From: an uncultured Alteromonadaceae bacterium
GTDB lineage: Bacteria > Pseudomonadota > Gammaproteobacteria > Enterobacterales > Alteromonadaceae
Assembly (NCBI GenBank): GCA_938085045.1
Contig: CALKGI010000041.1
Span: forward strand, 34,806 to 98,805
Direction of reading: 5' to 3'
DNA length: 64,000 nt
The notes beneath the pieces are model-generated. The model did no database searches. It was not told the origin of the DNA and worked only from the letters and a program-made list of their open reading frames with translations. Made by a program: the position numbers and the translations under genes. Positions 35,667-43,700 of this stretch are shown piece by piece (position 1 is the stretch's first letter; each line of letters opens with the position of its first letter).

Positions 35667-37394
35667 ATGGACCAAGTGATCCCAGCCAAAAGGCAGTTAT
35701 TCTTCCATGATGTCATACTCATTGGCATCATGGCCGTTTTGGCCGCCTGCGGTTTAATTTACGAATACCTATTATCCCATTATGCTGGTCGCGTGCTCGG
35801 TGCTGTCGAAACCGCAATCTACGCCATGATTGGCATCATGATAGTCTCTATGGGTATCGGCGCATTTGCCGCCCGCTGGTTCAAACACCCCTTCACTGCA
35901 TTTGCCTGGCTCGAAGCTGTTATCGCACTGGTCGGCATGTCGGCGGTATTATTAATCGCCGGACTCATTGCCTTAATTGGCACCCTACCCCAAGTGTTAA
36001 CCGACATTTTCAATCTACCACCGGGCACAGTGCTCGATGGCAATATATTGATTCAACTTAAAGACATGGCTGAGTTCACCCCTTATTTTGCTGGTTTTTT
36101 GTTGGGCTTTTTAATCGGCATGGAAATCCCCCTCATCGCCCGAGTGAGACAACAGGTTTACGGCACGTTTTTAGAAAATAACGCAGGGACTATTTACGGC
36201 GCAGACTATATAGGTGCAGGCGTGGGCGCTGCCATTTGGGTTACTTTTATGCTGTCGATGGACATCACCCAAGCCGCCGTATTAACCGCACTACTGAATG
36301 TAATAGCTGGATGTATCTTCTTATGGCGTTATTTCGACAAAGTAAAATGGGCCAAAACACTGGTACTGTTCCACGTATTACTGCTAGCAATTTTACTGCT
36401 ACTGGCCAACAAAGGTCAGTCGTGGATGCAGCAATTCACCAACGTATTGTATAAAGATCAGGTGATTTTAAGCACTCAAAGCAACTATCAGCATATTGCC
36501 GTTACAGAGCGTATTATCTCGGTCGACCAGCCCCCCATTCTCGATTTATACCTCAATGGCCGATTACAGTTCTCTAGCGCCGATGAACACATTTATCACG
36601 CCATGTTGGTTTACCCTGCTATGGCGGCCTCAGCAAGGCACGACAACATCTTATTGATTGGCGGCGGTGATGGCTTGGCCCTGCGCAACGTGCTGCAATG
36701 GAACCCCAAACAAGTAACATTAATTGATTTAGACCCGACCTTGGTTGGTCTATTCAGCGAAAATGACGCGTTATCACAAAGCGCTGAACAACGCATCAAC
36801 CAACAAATGGTGGCACTAAACCAACAAGCATTTAGCGACCCTAGGGTTAAGGTAATCTACGGTGATGCCTTTATCGAAATTGATCCCTTAATCGCCCAGC
36901 AAGCCAAATTCGATACCATCATCATCGACTTGCCAGACCCAAGTCACCCGGATTTAAACAAACTTTACAGCGACTTTTTCTACACCCGAGTCGGCCGATT
37001 ATTACAAGGCGATGGGGCTATGGTTATTCAGTCAACCTCGCCATATCATGCAAAAAAAGCGTTTCAATCTATTGGTAAAACCGTTAATGCAGCCGGATTT
37101 GACAACGTCGAACAATACCGGCAAAACGTGCCATCATTTGGCGAATGGGGCTGGACAATAGCCACCAAAATTGGCCAAAGTGCGTCAAACAGAATTAAGT
37201 CTCAAAGCGAATTTCCAGTTAAAGATAGTTGGATAACATCAGCGGTCATTTTGGGCGCTTTTGCTTTTCCGGCAAATTTTTATAGTAATATCAATGAAAT
37301 ACAAGTTAACTATTTGGGCTCCTCAGTGCTTTTTCAGTACCACCATCAAGCGTGGCAAAAAGACCAGGGGCTTTATTATCAACCCCAACCTTAA
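35667..37394 (+). CDS. Membrane-bound polyamine aminopropyltransferase
   Basis: 575 residues. The first 230 residues hold about seven membrane helices; the cytoplasmic half is a spermidine-synthase fold with LLIGGGDGLALRNVL (about residue 330), TLIDLDPTLV and the catalytic-region IIIDLPDPSHPDLNKLYSDF. Soluble SpeE transfers aminopropyl from decarboxylated SAM to putrescine; the membrane-fused family is found beside YjfIJKL genes. The Asp residues of the active site are present. It follows the DUF350 gene by 30 bp. The exact polyamine is not known, and no glutathionylspermidine synthase gene (YjfC) is visible in this window. Confidence 0.85.
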   Translation: MDQVIPAKRQLFFHDVILIGIMAVLAACGLIYEYLLSHYAGRVLGAVETAIYAMIGIMIVSMGIGAFAARWFKHPFTAFAWLEAVIALVGMSAVLLIAGLIALIGTLPQVLTDIFNLPPGTVLDGNILIQLKDMAEFTPYFAGFLLGFLIGMEIPLIARVRQQVYGTFLENNAGTIYGADYIGAGVGAAIWVTFMLSMDITQAAVLTALLNVIAGCIFLWRYFDKVKWAKTLVLFHVLLLAILLLLANKGQSWMQQFTNVLYKDQVILSTQSNYQHIAVTERIISVDQPPILDLYLNGRLQFSSADEHIYHAMLVYPAMAASARHDNILLIGGGDGLALRNVLQWNPKQVTLIDLDPTLVGLFSENDALSQSAEQRINQQMVALNQQAFSDPRVKVIYGDAFIEIDPLIAQQAKFDTIIIDLPDPSHPDLNKLYSDFFYTRVGRLLQGDGAMVIQSTSPYHAKKAFQSIGKTVNAAGFDNVEQYRQNVPSFGEWGWTIATKIGQSASNRIKSQSEFPVKDSWITSAVILGAFAFPANFYSNINEIQVNYLGSSVLFQYHHQAWQKDQGLYYQPQP

Positions 37395-37402
37395 ATTTAA
37401 GG

Positions 37403-37454
37403 TTGACATAATATGTCAATGCTGTAATCTTAAACCCATGACATAGTATGTCAT
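37403..37454 (+). promoter_or_regulatory. Promoter with two TGACATAnTATGTCA palindromes
   Basis: Site 1 TTGACATAATATGTCAA (37403-37419) contains the -35 TTGACA; site 2 ATGACATAGTATGTCAT (37438-37454) lies just after the likely -10 TAATCT-like hexamer (37425-37430, 16-bp spacer). Centres are 35 bp apart. A repressor bound at both sites would block RNA polymerase. The following gene starts at 37481. Confidence 0.75.
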
Positions 37455-37480
37455 TTCAAAGCACAACAAGGCGGAATAAC

Positions 37481-37885
37481 ATGGATTTACAAGAACTATC
37501 AATTAAATTGGCCGACTTTCAAACTGAAGGCACCGGATTCGAGTCGTTTTTAATTTCTGGCGACAACGATGTGTTACAGGTTGTTGTTGAAGGGTTTGAC
37601 GAATTGCCAATTTTTGTCACCGTCACTGACGAGCAAATGCTGTGTATCAGCTACTTGTTTAATCAGGACGAATTAAAAGACGGTGTTAGTGACGAGTTGA
37701 ACTCAACCTTATTGAAATTGAACGTGCCTATGCCGCTCAGTTCATTTGCCATCATCGAAGACAAGTATTCTATTTTCGGTTCATTGTCGGTCAATTCAAG
37801 TTTTGACGACATTGCTCACGAATTAGTGACCTTGGCAGACAATGCCATCGATGCATTGGAAACCATTGAAGAATTTTTGAAATAA
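37481..37885 (+). CDS. yjfI: DUF2170 protein, YjfI-like
   Basis: 134 residues from MDLQELSIKLADFQ; GGCGGAA 8 bases upstream of this ATG decides the start over an earlier frame extension. Small acidic alpha/beta protein (DEMPMPLSSFA-like NVPMPLSSFAII, EDKYSIFGSLSVNSSFDD, and helix to the end). It matches the family encoded just before YjfJ/PspA in many Gammaproteobacteria. Probably cytoplasmic partner of PspA; the molecular role is unknown. First gene of the pspA operon with the twin palindrome promoter. Confidence 0.8.
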   Translation: MDLQELSIKLADFQTEGTGFESFLISGDNDVLQVVVEGFDELPIFVTVTDEQMLCISYLFNQDELKDGVSDELNSTLLKLNVPMPLSSFAIIEDKYSIFGSLSVNSSFDDIAHELVTLADNAIDALETIEEFLK

Positions 37886-37906
37886 TTTAAATACGAGGGT
37901 ACATTT

Positions 37907-38596
37907 ATGAGCATTTTATCTAAGATTTTTACCGCACTTAAAGGCGGCGCCCGTGAAGCAGGTGAGGCAATTGTTGATGCCAACGGCATCCGTATATTCG
38001 AACAAGAAATCGCTGACGCACAAAACGCGTTAACCAATGCGAAGAAAAACCTGACTGAAGTCATGGCCAAAGAAATGCAGACCAAGCGTAAAGTCACTGC
38101 ATTGAATGACAACATTGCTGAGCACGAAAACTTTGCCGGTCAAGCTCTAGAGAAAGGCGACGAAGCCTTGGCAATGGAAATTGCTGAAAAAATCGCTGAA
38201 TTCGAAAACGACAAAAGCGAGTTGGATGAAGTACTGGCCACTTATAGCTCAAGCGTAACAGCGTTGAAAACACAGGTTAAAGAAGCCGAGAAAACCATCA
38301 AAGAAAACCAGCGTCAGCTGTCGATGGTAAAGACCACTGAAAGCGTACAAAAAGCAACGATGGCTGTGAATACCACACTTGCTAGCAACAACTCGTCAAT
38401 GGGTTCAGCTAAAGCGTCACTTGAGCGTATCAAGCAACGTCAAGCAGACCGTAACGACCAGTTAGCCGCTTCTAAAACGCTAGACAACGAAGAGAACGGA
38501 ACTGAATTGAAAGACCGCATGGCAGCGGCTGGTATCGGCGATACCAAAACCAAGAGCAGCGACATTCTTGATCGCATTAAAGCTAAAAAGGGCTAA
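37907..38596 (+). CDS. yjfJ: PspA/IM30-family protein, YjfJ-like
   Basis: 229 residues, nearly all helical with long coiled coils; the N-terminal FTALKGGAREAGEAIVDANG, then EQEIADAQNALTNAKKNLTEV and continuous charged heptads to about 180, and a flexible tail DILDRIKAKKG. PspA/IM30/Vipp1 proteins are ESCRT-III relatives that coat and repair membranes under envelope stress. The N-terminus is shorter and less amphipathic than classic PspA. It lies 21 bp after the DUF2170 gene. Gene order YjfI-YjfJ-YjfK supports the YjfJ assignment. No PspF or sigma-54 promoter was seen, so control differs from the E. coli psp operon. Confidence 0.88.
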   Translation: MSILSKIFTALKGGAREAGEAIVDANGIRIFEQEIADAQNALTNAKKNLTEVMAKEMQTKRKVTALNDNIAEHENFAGQALEKGDEALAMEIAEKIAEFENDKSELDEVLATYSSSVTALKTQVKEAEKTIKENQRQLSMVKTTESVQKATMAVNTTLASNNSSMGSAKASLERIKQRQADRNDQLAASKTLDNEENGTELKDRMAAAGIGDTKTKSSDILDRIKAKKG

Positions 38597-38627
38597 CAAC
38601 AAGTCGTTGTTAGTTTAATTATCCAAT

Positions 38628-38657
38628 AGCACTCTTCGGAGTGCTTTTGTGTTTTTT
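38628..38657 (+). terminator. Internal hairpin with T tract
   Basis: AGCACTC-TTCG-GAGTGCT followed by TTTGTGTTTTTT, between the PspA and DUF2491 genes. A second hairpin CTAACAAC/GTTGTTAG precedes it at 38593-38613. Together they would reduce transcription into the downstream genes. Confidence 0.65.
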
Positions 38658-38669
38658 GCAGGAGAGATT

Positions 38670-39305
38670 ATGTTTAGCAAATTTTTCAAGAAAAAAGCCG
38701 CACCGATACGTGTTTTAGAGCACCCAAAAGATTTGAAAAAAGGCGATATGTTGCAATTGATGGATTCTTTTGCACTGCCGCCACAGCTCAAAGGCCAAAC
38801 GTTGCACCTTATCGACGTCAATACATATCAGTACGAGTACCAAAACGAGTATGAATATGTACTCAAGGGTGACTCCGGCGGCACAGTATTCTTAGTCGTT
38901 GAGAATAACGACGGTGAAGAGTGGGCAAATTTCAGCATTAAAATTACCCGCAAAGATGTCGAAAACCTATTTGGTCTTGACCAGTTTGCCGAGATTTTTG
39001 ATTCTGAAGATTTGGTCACCATCAAGCGACTCAAAGACGTTGACGGTTTTGAACGTTGGACCACCGAGACTTATGTTCAAGAGTCGCATCCCAGCACCGG
39101 TTATTTTTACGAAACCGACTATCGCGGTAAGACAGTACCAAAAGATGTTGAAGATGGCGGCGAGCCAGTTGAATGCATTAACTTGTCAGACCCTGACGAC
39201 AGTTTCTCGATTGGCATAGAAGTGTGGGATGACGGCGAAACCGATATATCACTGACCTTGTCACGACCGCTCAGTGATATTGTTGATTTATTTCCGGGGA
39301 AATAA
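38670..39305 (+). CDS. yjfK: DUF2491 protein, YjfK-like
   Basis: 211 residues from MFSKFFKKKAAP; AGGAGA 7 bases upstream sets the start. After a basic N-terminus the protein is beta-rich and acidic (LHLIDVNTYQYEYQNEYEYV, GDSGGTVFLVVEN, TTETYVQESHPSTGYFYETD). DUF2491 is the YjfK family, always near PspA homologues. Role unknown; a soluble partner in the membrane-stress system. It is separated from the PspA gene by a hairpin terminator, so its level may be lower. Confidence 0.78.
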   Translation: MFSKFFKKKAAPIRVLEHPKDLKKGDMLQLMDSFALPPQLKGQTLHLIDVNTYQYEYQNEYEYVLKGDSGGTVFLVVENNDGEEWANFSIKITRKDVENLFGLDQFAEIFDSEDLVTIKRLKDVDGFERWTTETYVQESHPSTGYFYETDYRGKTVPKDVEDGGEPVECINLSDPDDSFSIGIEVWDDGETDISLTLSRPLSDIVDLFPGK

Positions 39306-39307
39306 CC

Positions 39308-39625
39308 GTGGCTAATCAAACCGACAAGTGGGAAAAGCAAAAACCGGCAATTAGGGCCACGCAACTAGCCTTTGATTTAAGCACGCAAGTGCAAAAAAAG
39401 ATCAAAAAGAAAGCCATCGATGCCGACCTGACCCCCTCAGACATGATACGTAAAATCCTCGGTCTTGAAGTTAAGTCGAAGAAAACCCGTCAACGTTTGA
39501 CGTTTTATCTCAACGATGAAGAATTGGCCGCGCTGGCGAGTCGATTTGATATTCCTGAGGAAGACAAAATCACAATTAAGCAAAAAGTGGCTGAAGAGTT
39601 GATTGGTTTTGCCAAGGTGAAATAA
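39308..39625 (+). CDS. Small basic protein, possible ribbon-helix-helix type
   Basis: 105 residues with a GTG start 2 bases after the DUF2491 stop, so translation is coupled. The middle, STQVQKKIKKKAIDADLTPSDMIRKILG, resembles a ribbon-helix-helix or other short strand-helix-helix DNA-binding unit, and QRLTFYLNDEELAALASRFD repeats the pattern. It could be the regulator that binds the twin palindromes, but this is only a positional guess. No clear family match is claimed. Confidence 0.55.
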   Translation: MANQTDKWEKQKPAIRATQLAFDLSTQVQKKIKKKAIDADLTPSDMIRKILGLEVKSKKTRQRLTFYLNDEELAALASRFDIPEEDKITIKQKVAEELIGFAKVK

Positions 39626-39668
39626 CGAATTTCGAACAGCTATCACAATTAACGGATTAATCTCACGT

Positions 39669-39858
39669 GGAGGATGGGTTAGGCGAGGTACAAGCCGTAA
39701 CCCATCGATTACGTTGGGCTAACACCACCCTAGGTGTACACGGGCTCTTCGATTAAACCAACTGCCAATAAATCACCCTTAAAGGCTTGTGATGGGTTAG
39801 AGTAACCGATGGGTTACGCGCAAGCGCTAACTACGGCTCGTACCTCGCCCCATCCTCC
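39669..39858. repeat. 190-bp inverted-repeat element
   Basis: Arms 39669-39699 and 39832-39858 are inverted complements (GGAGGATGGG, GGCGAGGTAC, AGCCGTA), with an inner pair AACCCATCG/CGATGGGTTA. It has the look of a non-coding palindromic mobile repeat. The gap 39626-39966 contains no gene. Confidence 0.7.
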
Positions 39859-39915
39859 GGGTGAGGTCATAACAAGTATAACGGTTTCCATCCATCTCTC
39901 ATTCTTTCACTACCC

Positions 39916-39945
39916 AAAAAAAATGACCTATTAAGGTCATTTTTT
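39916..39945. terminator. Bidirectional terminator
   Basis: AAAAAATGACCT-ATTA-AGGTCATTTTTT, a perfect 12-bp stem with T tracts in both directions, between the convergent genes ending at 39625 and 39967. Confidence 0.85.
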
Positions 39946-39966
39946 ATATGAATATTTAAAAACAGA

Positions 39967-40512
39967 TTATCTAAACAAACGTCTACGACCACGGGCACTG
40001 CGACCGTTACGTCGATTACGCATACGCGAATGCAATTCACGGCGCTTGTCGTCTAACCACTCTTCGCGGGTAATGGTGTCATCACCTCGGCGGCCTTCTT
40101 CTCTAACGCGGTATTCGCAAAACTCTTCGTAAGCTTCAACATCACCCGCTAATTCTTCAACCACCAATTCAATCATGATTGCGTCATCAAGAAAACCCAG
40201 TACCGGGATATGATCAGGAACCAAATCTAACGGGTCGCTGAAATAGGCCAATGCGCCCAACACATCACGACGCTCTTCGTCAGGAATTTTCCACTCAGCG
40301 TCTTTGATCATCGCAATCAAAGTATCCAGTTTTTTCAGTCGCAAACTAACAAATTCAGGCACAGTGCCCTTCACTTCGCCAGAAAGCTCACCTGCTTTTA
40401 ATAAAATCGCCGATTCTTCTAATCTTTCCGCACCGGCAAGTGCTTTGCGCATCACCTCACGAAAATAGTCTAAGTCGCTGTCTTGCAGCTCAAATTTAAT
40501 TTCAAACGCCAT
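39967..40512 (-). CDS. YkvA/DUF1232 protein
   Basis: 181 residues. A helical N-terminal half, then the DUF1232 signature (VLGALAYFSDPLDLVPDHIPVLGFLDDAIMI, about residues 88-118 with the DLVPD and DD motifs), an acidic stretch and a strongly basic Arg-rich end (RRNGRSARGRRRLF). DUF1232 is a short hydrophobic hairpin found in membrane-associated proteins of unknown role. The basic tail may contact membrane lipids or nucleic acids. It is monocistronic and divergent from the large kinase gene. Confidence 0.8.
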   Translation of the reverse strand: MAFEIKFELQDSDLDYFREVMRKALAGAERLEESAILLKAGELSGEVKGTVPEFVSLRLKKLDTLIAMIKDAEWKIPDEERRDVLGALAYFSDPLDLVPDHIPVLGFLDDAIMIELVVEELAGDVEAYEEFCEYRVREEGRRGDDTITREEWLDDKRRELHSRMRNRRNGRSARGRRRLFR

Positions 40513-40798
40513 TTGTTATTCTCCGTAACCGTTTTACTCAGTGGTCGATATTACCGATGAGTATAATAAAAATCGCTATCTGTAGCATAGAAAACCCTAA
40601 CCCCAACCACAAGCAAAATCGGTGAAATGCGACAAATAAAAGCTTGGCTGTTATCAAGCAGTTACATCAGACTTGATTGCATTCACGGCCAAATCCGGGC
40701 ATATTTCCATACTCAAACAACGACTTAAGCCGAGTTATTACCAAAAACCGCCATTTTTGGATAAATAACCGACTGAAACTGCCTAGAGAATCACAACT

Positions 40799-43700
40799 AT
40801 GGTTGATAACAATCAGTCAATCACCGCTCGATTTAATAATGATGCCTATCAATTACATGAAAAAATTGGTGAAGGTGGTTTCGGGCAGGTGTTCAAAGCC
40901 TGCCAGCTAAATACCGGGCAAATCGTTGCTATTAAGTTCTTAACCCTCAATCCAGAGATGGATGAAGACCACAAACGCCGGTACATTGAACGCTTCGAAC
41001 GTGAAACCCTACTCGGCAGCCGCCTGCAACACCCCAACATAGTACGCTTGCTAGACAAAGGTTGTTGCGATGTCGACCTACTTTATGCGGTATTTGAATA
41101 TGTCGACGGTGACACATTAAAAGAAACTCTAGCAACCCAAGGTGCCCTCAACGCAGTTGAGTCAGCTAGTATCATGATACAAGTACTTGATGCCTTAGTT
41201 CATGCTCACAAACAAGGCGTGATCCACCGCGATACCAAACCGGCCAATATCATGTTAAGTAAAGGCGGCGTCAAAACTCACGCCAAAGTACTCGATTTTG
41301 GCATTGGCACTTTGGTCGACGAGGCCCGTCAACTCGATTACAAATCTATCACCCTAACCCAAGAAACCCTTGGCACCCCTTCTTACAGTGCACCAGAACA
41401 ATTACGTGGCGAACCACCAACGCCTAAAACAGACCTTTACGTATGGGCGCTGGTTTTTATCGAATGTTTAACTGGCAATCCGGCGGTTTCAGGGACCAGT
41501 TTGGCATCGATTTTCCACCAGCAACTAAGTCAATCCAATGTACCTTTGCCTAAGGCTGTTGTCGGGCACCCGGTGGCCGCATTGTTACGTCGTACGCTCA
41601 ATAAAAAAGCCAATGAGCGCACCAATAGTGCCGCAGAGTTATACCACCAAATGGGCCAATTGAATTTTTCTACGCTGGTCGGCGAAATTGCTGAACCCGT
41701 TCGCCCTAATTTGTCAGTAGATGACAATACCCAATTCACCATGACAGGCATAAATACGGTTGTAAATAGCCAAAGCCTTTCGTTTACCCGCTTGACTGAA
41801 CGCAAACAGATCACCGTGTTGTGTGTTTCATTGGCCATAAAAGCCGTTAAAGCAACTGATATTGACTCAGAAGTAATCGATGCATTGCAGTTAGATCAAA
41901 AGTCTCAGTGCGAAGACATTGCCATCCGCTTTGGCGCTTTTCATTTTGGCACCCTCGGCGGGATTTTATTGTTTTATTTTGGTTATCCAATCGTCAGCGA
42001 TAACGATGCTAGGCTGGCCGCCCGTACGGCACTTGAGATCAGTAGTGAGCTAAGCAAGCGCAACGTGTTATTAAAACAGTCTCGCGGCATTGAAACCCGA
42101 GTGAGCATGGGCCTGCATACTGGTATGGTCACCTCTTTGGGCGAAATTGTGCCCGAGGGCGAAACCCTCAATATCGCCATGAACCTGGCACAACTGGCGA
42201 CTTTCAATCAAATATTGTGCAGTGATATTGTCAGGCAGCAATTAGACACCTATAGCGAATTTCAAGCCCACAGCAGCAACCCAATCGGCATAGATGACCA
42301 ACCTCAGCCCCTATTTGCACTTATTGGCGAGCGTCAAGCAGAGGCCTTTGGATTTCTCAGGGCCAACCGGCGCAACGATATTTTTGTCGGCCGCCAGCAA
42401 CCGTTAGCCACTTTATCGTTAATGATCAAAAACGTAAACAAACCCGGTACCACAGCCACCCGAACGGCCCATATATATGGTGATGCAGGGATTGGCAAAT
42501 CGCGATTGTTATTTGAAATCAGAGATAAGGCCAACGGATTCGTTCACAATGTTGCCCAGTGTTTGGTAGAGCATAAAAACAATGCCCTGTATCCCGTATT
42601 GAATATTGTTAAATACCAATATGCGCTCGACAGCCTAACACCGGATGATGGCCAAAAACACCTTGCTACGGTGATCAACGAATGCCAGCCACAATTGATG
42701 CATTGTCTGCCAGTACTTTGCGTCTGGCTAGGGCTACCGCTTCCAACAGATTTACCGTTACAACCTCACGCGCCCGATGTACAAAAGCAAATGTTATTCG
42801 ACATATTAACGGCTTTATTAACGGCAACACCTAAAGATCAGTATTTTCAACCACGACTGTTTATTTTTGAAGACATTCACTGGGCCGACCCAACCACCAT
42901 TGAATTCGTACGTCATTTTGGCGCCAGCGATGATTTTTTGCGCAACCAGCAAATATTTATCAGTACATCACGACAACCCTTACCTGCACCTTTGGCAGAT
43001 ACAGCGATTCAATCCATCGAATTGCAAAAACTCAGCAGCGAAGAAACGCGTCAATTTGTCGTTGAACTGTTCGAATCTCAACCTCTAAGCAAAGCGTTAT
43101 TAGCAGGGTTATTAACTCGCACCGATGGTATCCCGCTGTTTATCGAAGAGCTGGTCGGTATGCTCAAACAAAAAAAATTGGTGCGTCAAATCAATGGCCA
43201 AATTGATTTCGCCAATGCTAACGACCAAGCAATGTTACCCAATAACTTGCGTGATTCTCTACAACAAAAACTCGATACACTGGTTTACGCCAAAGAAACC
43301 GCCCAGCTAGCTGCCACAATCGGCAGGGCCTTTGATTACGACTTACTCGTGGCGACCTCGGGCCACGAAGAATCCCGAGTGCAGTCTGATCTGAACGAAA
43401 TGATCGCAACCGACTTAGTATTCCAACAGCGTAAGGTCAACTCAGCACACTACCTGTTCAAACACGCGTTGCTCAAAGACGCCGCCTATGACAGCATTCC
43501 CAAAAATCATCGCAGCCAAATCCATCATCATCTGGCCAACACTTTATTAACTCGGTTCGCCAAGCGGGCGCAGCAAAATCCACATTTGGTGGCCGACCAC
43601 TGGGCACAGGCGCAACAACCGAGTAAAGCTAGTCAATGGTATATGACGGCAGGTGACAAAGCCGCAACCACCTTCGCGCACAGCGACTACATCAATTACT

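Noticed and set aside
37907..38596. Classical psp operon under PspF and sigma-54
   Set aside because: No -24/-12 promoter and no pspBC or pspF gene. Neighbours are YjfI, YjfK and YjfL types, and a sigma-70-like promoter with palindromes is present.
41800..42330. Active adenylate cyclase
   Set aside because: Both metal-ligand Asp positions appear substituted, so cAMP production is not claimed.
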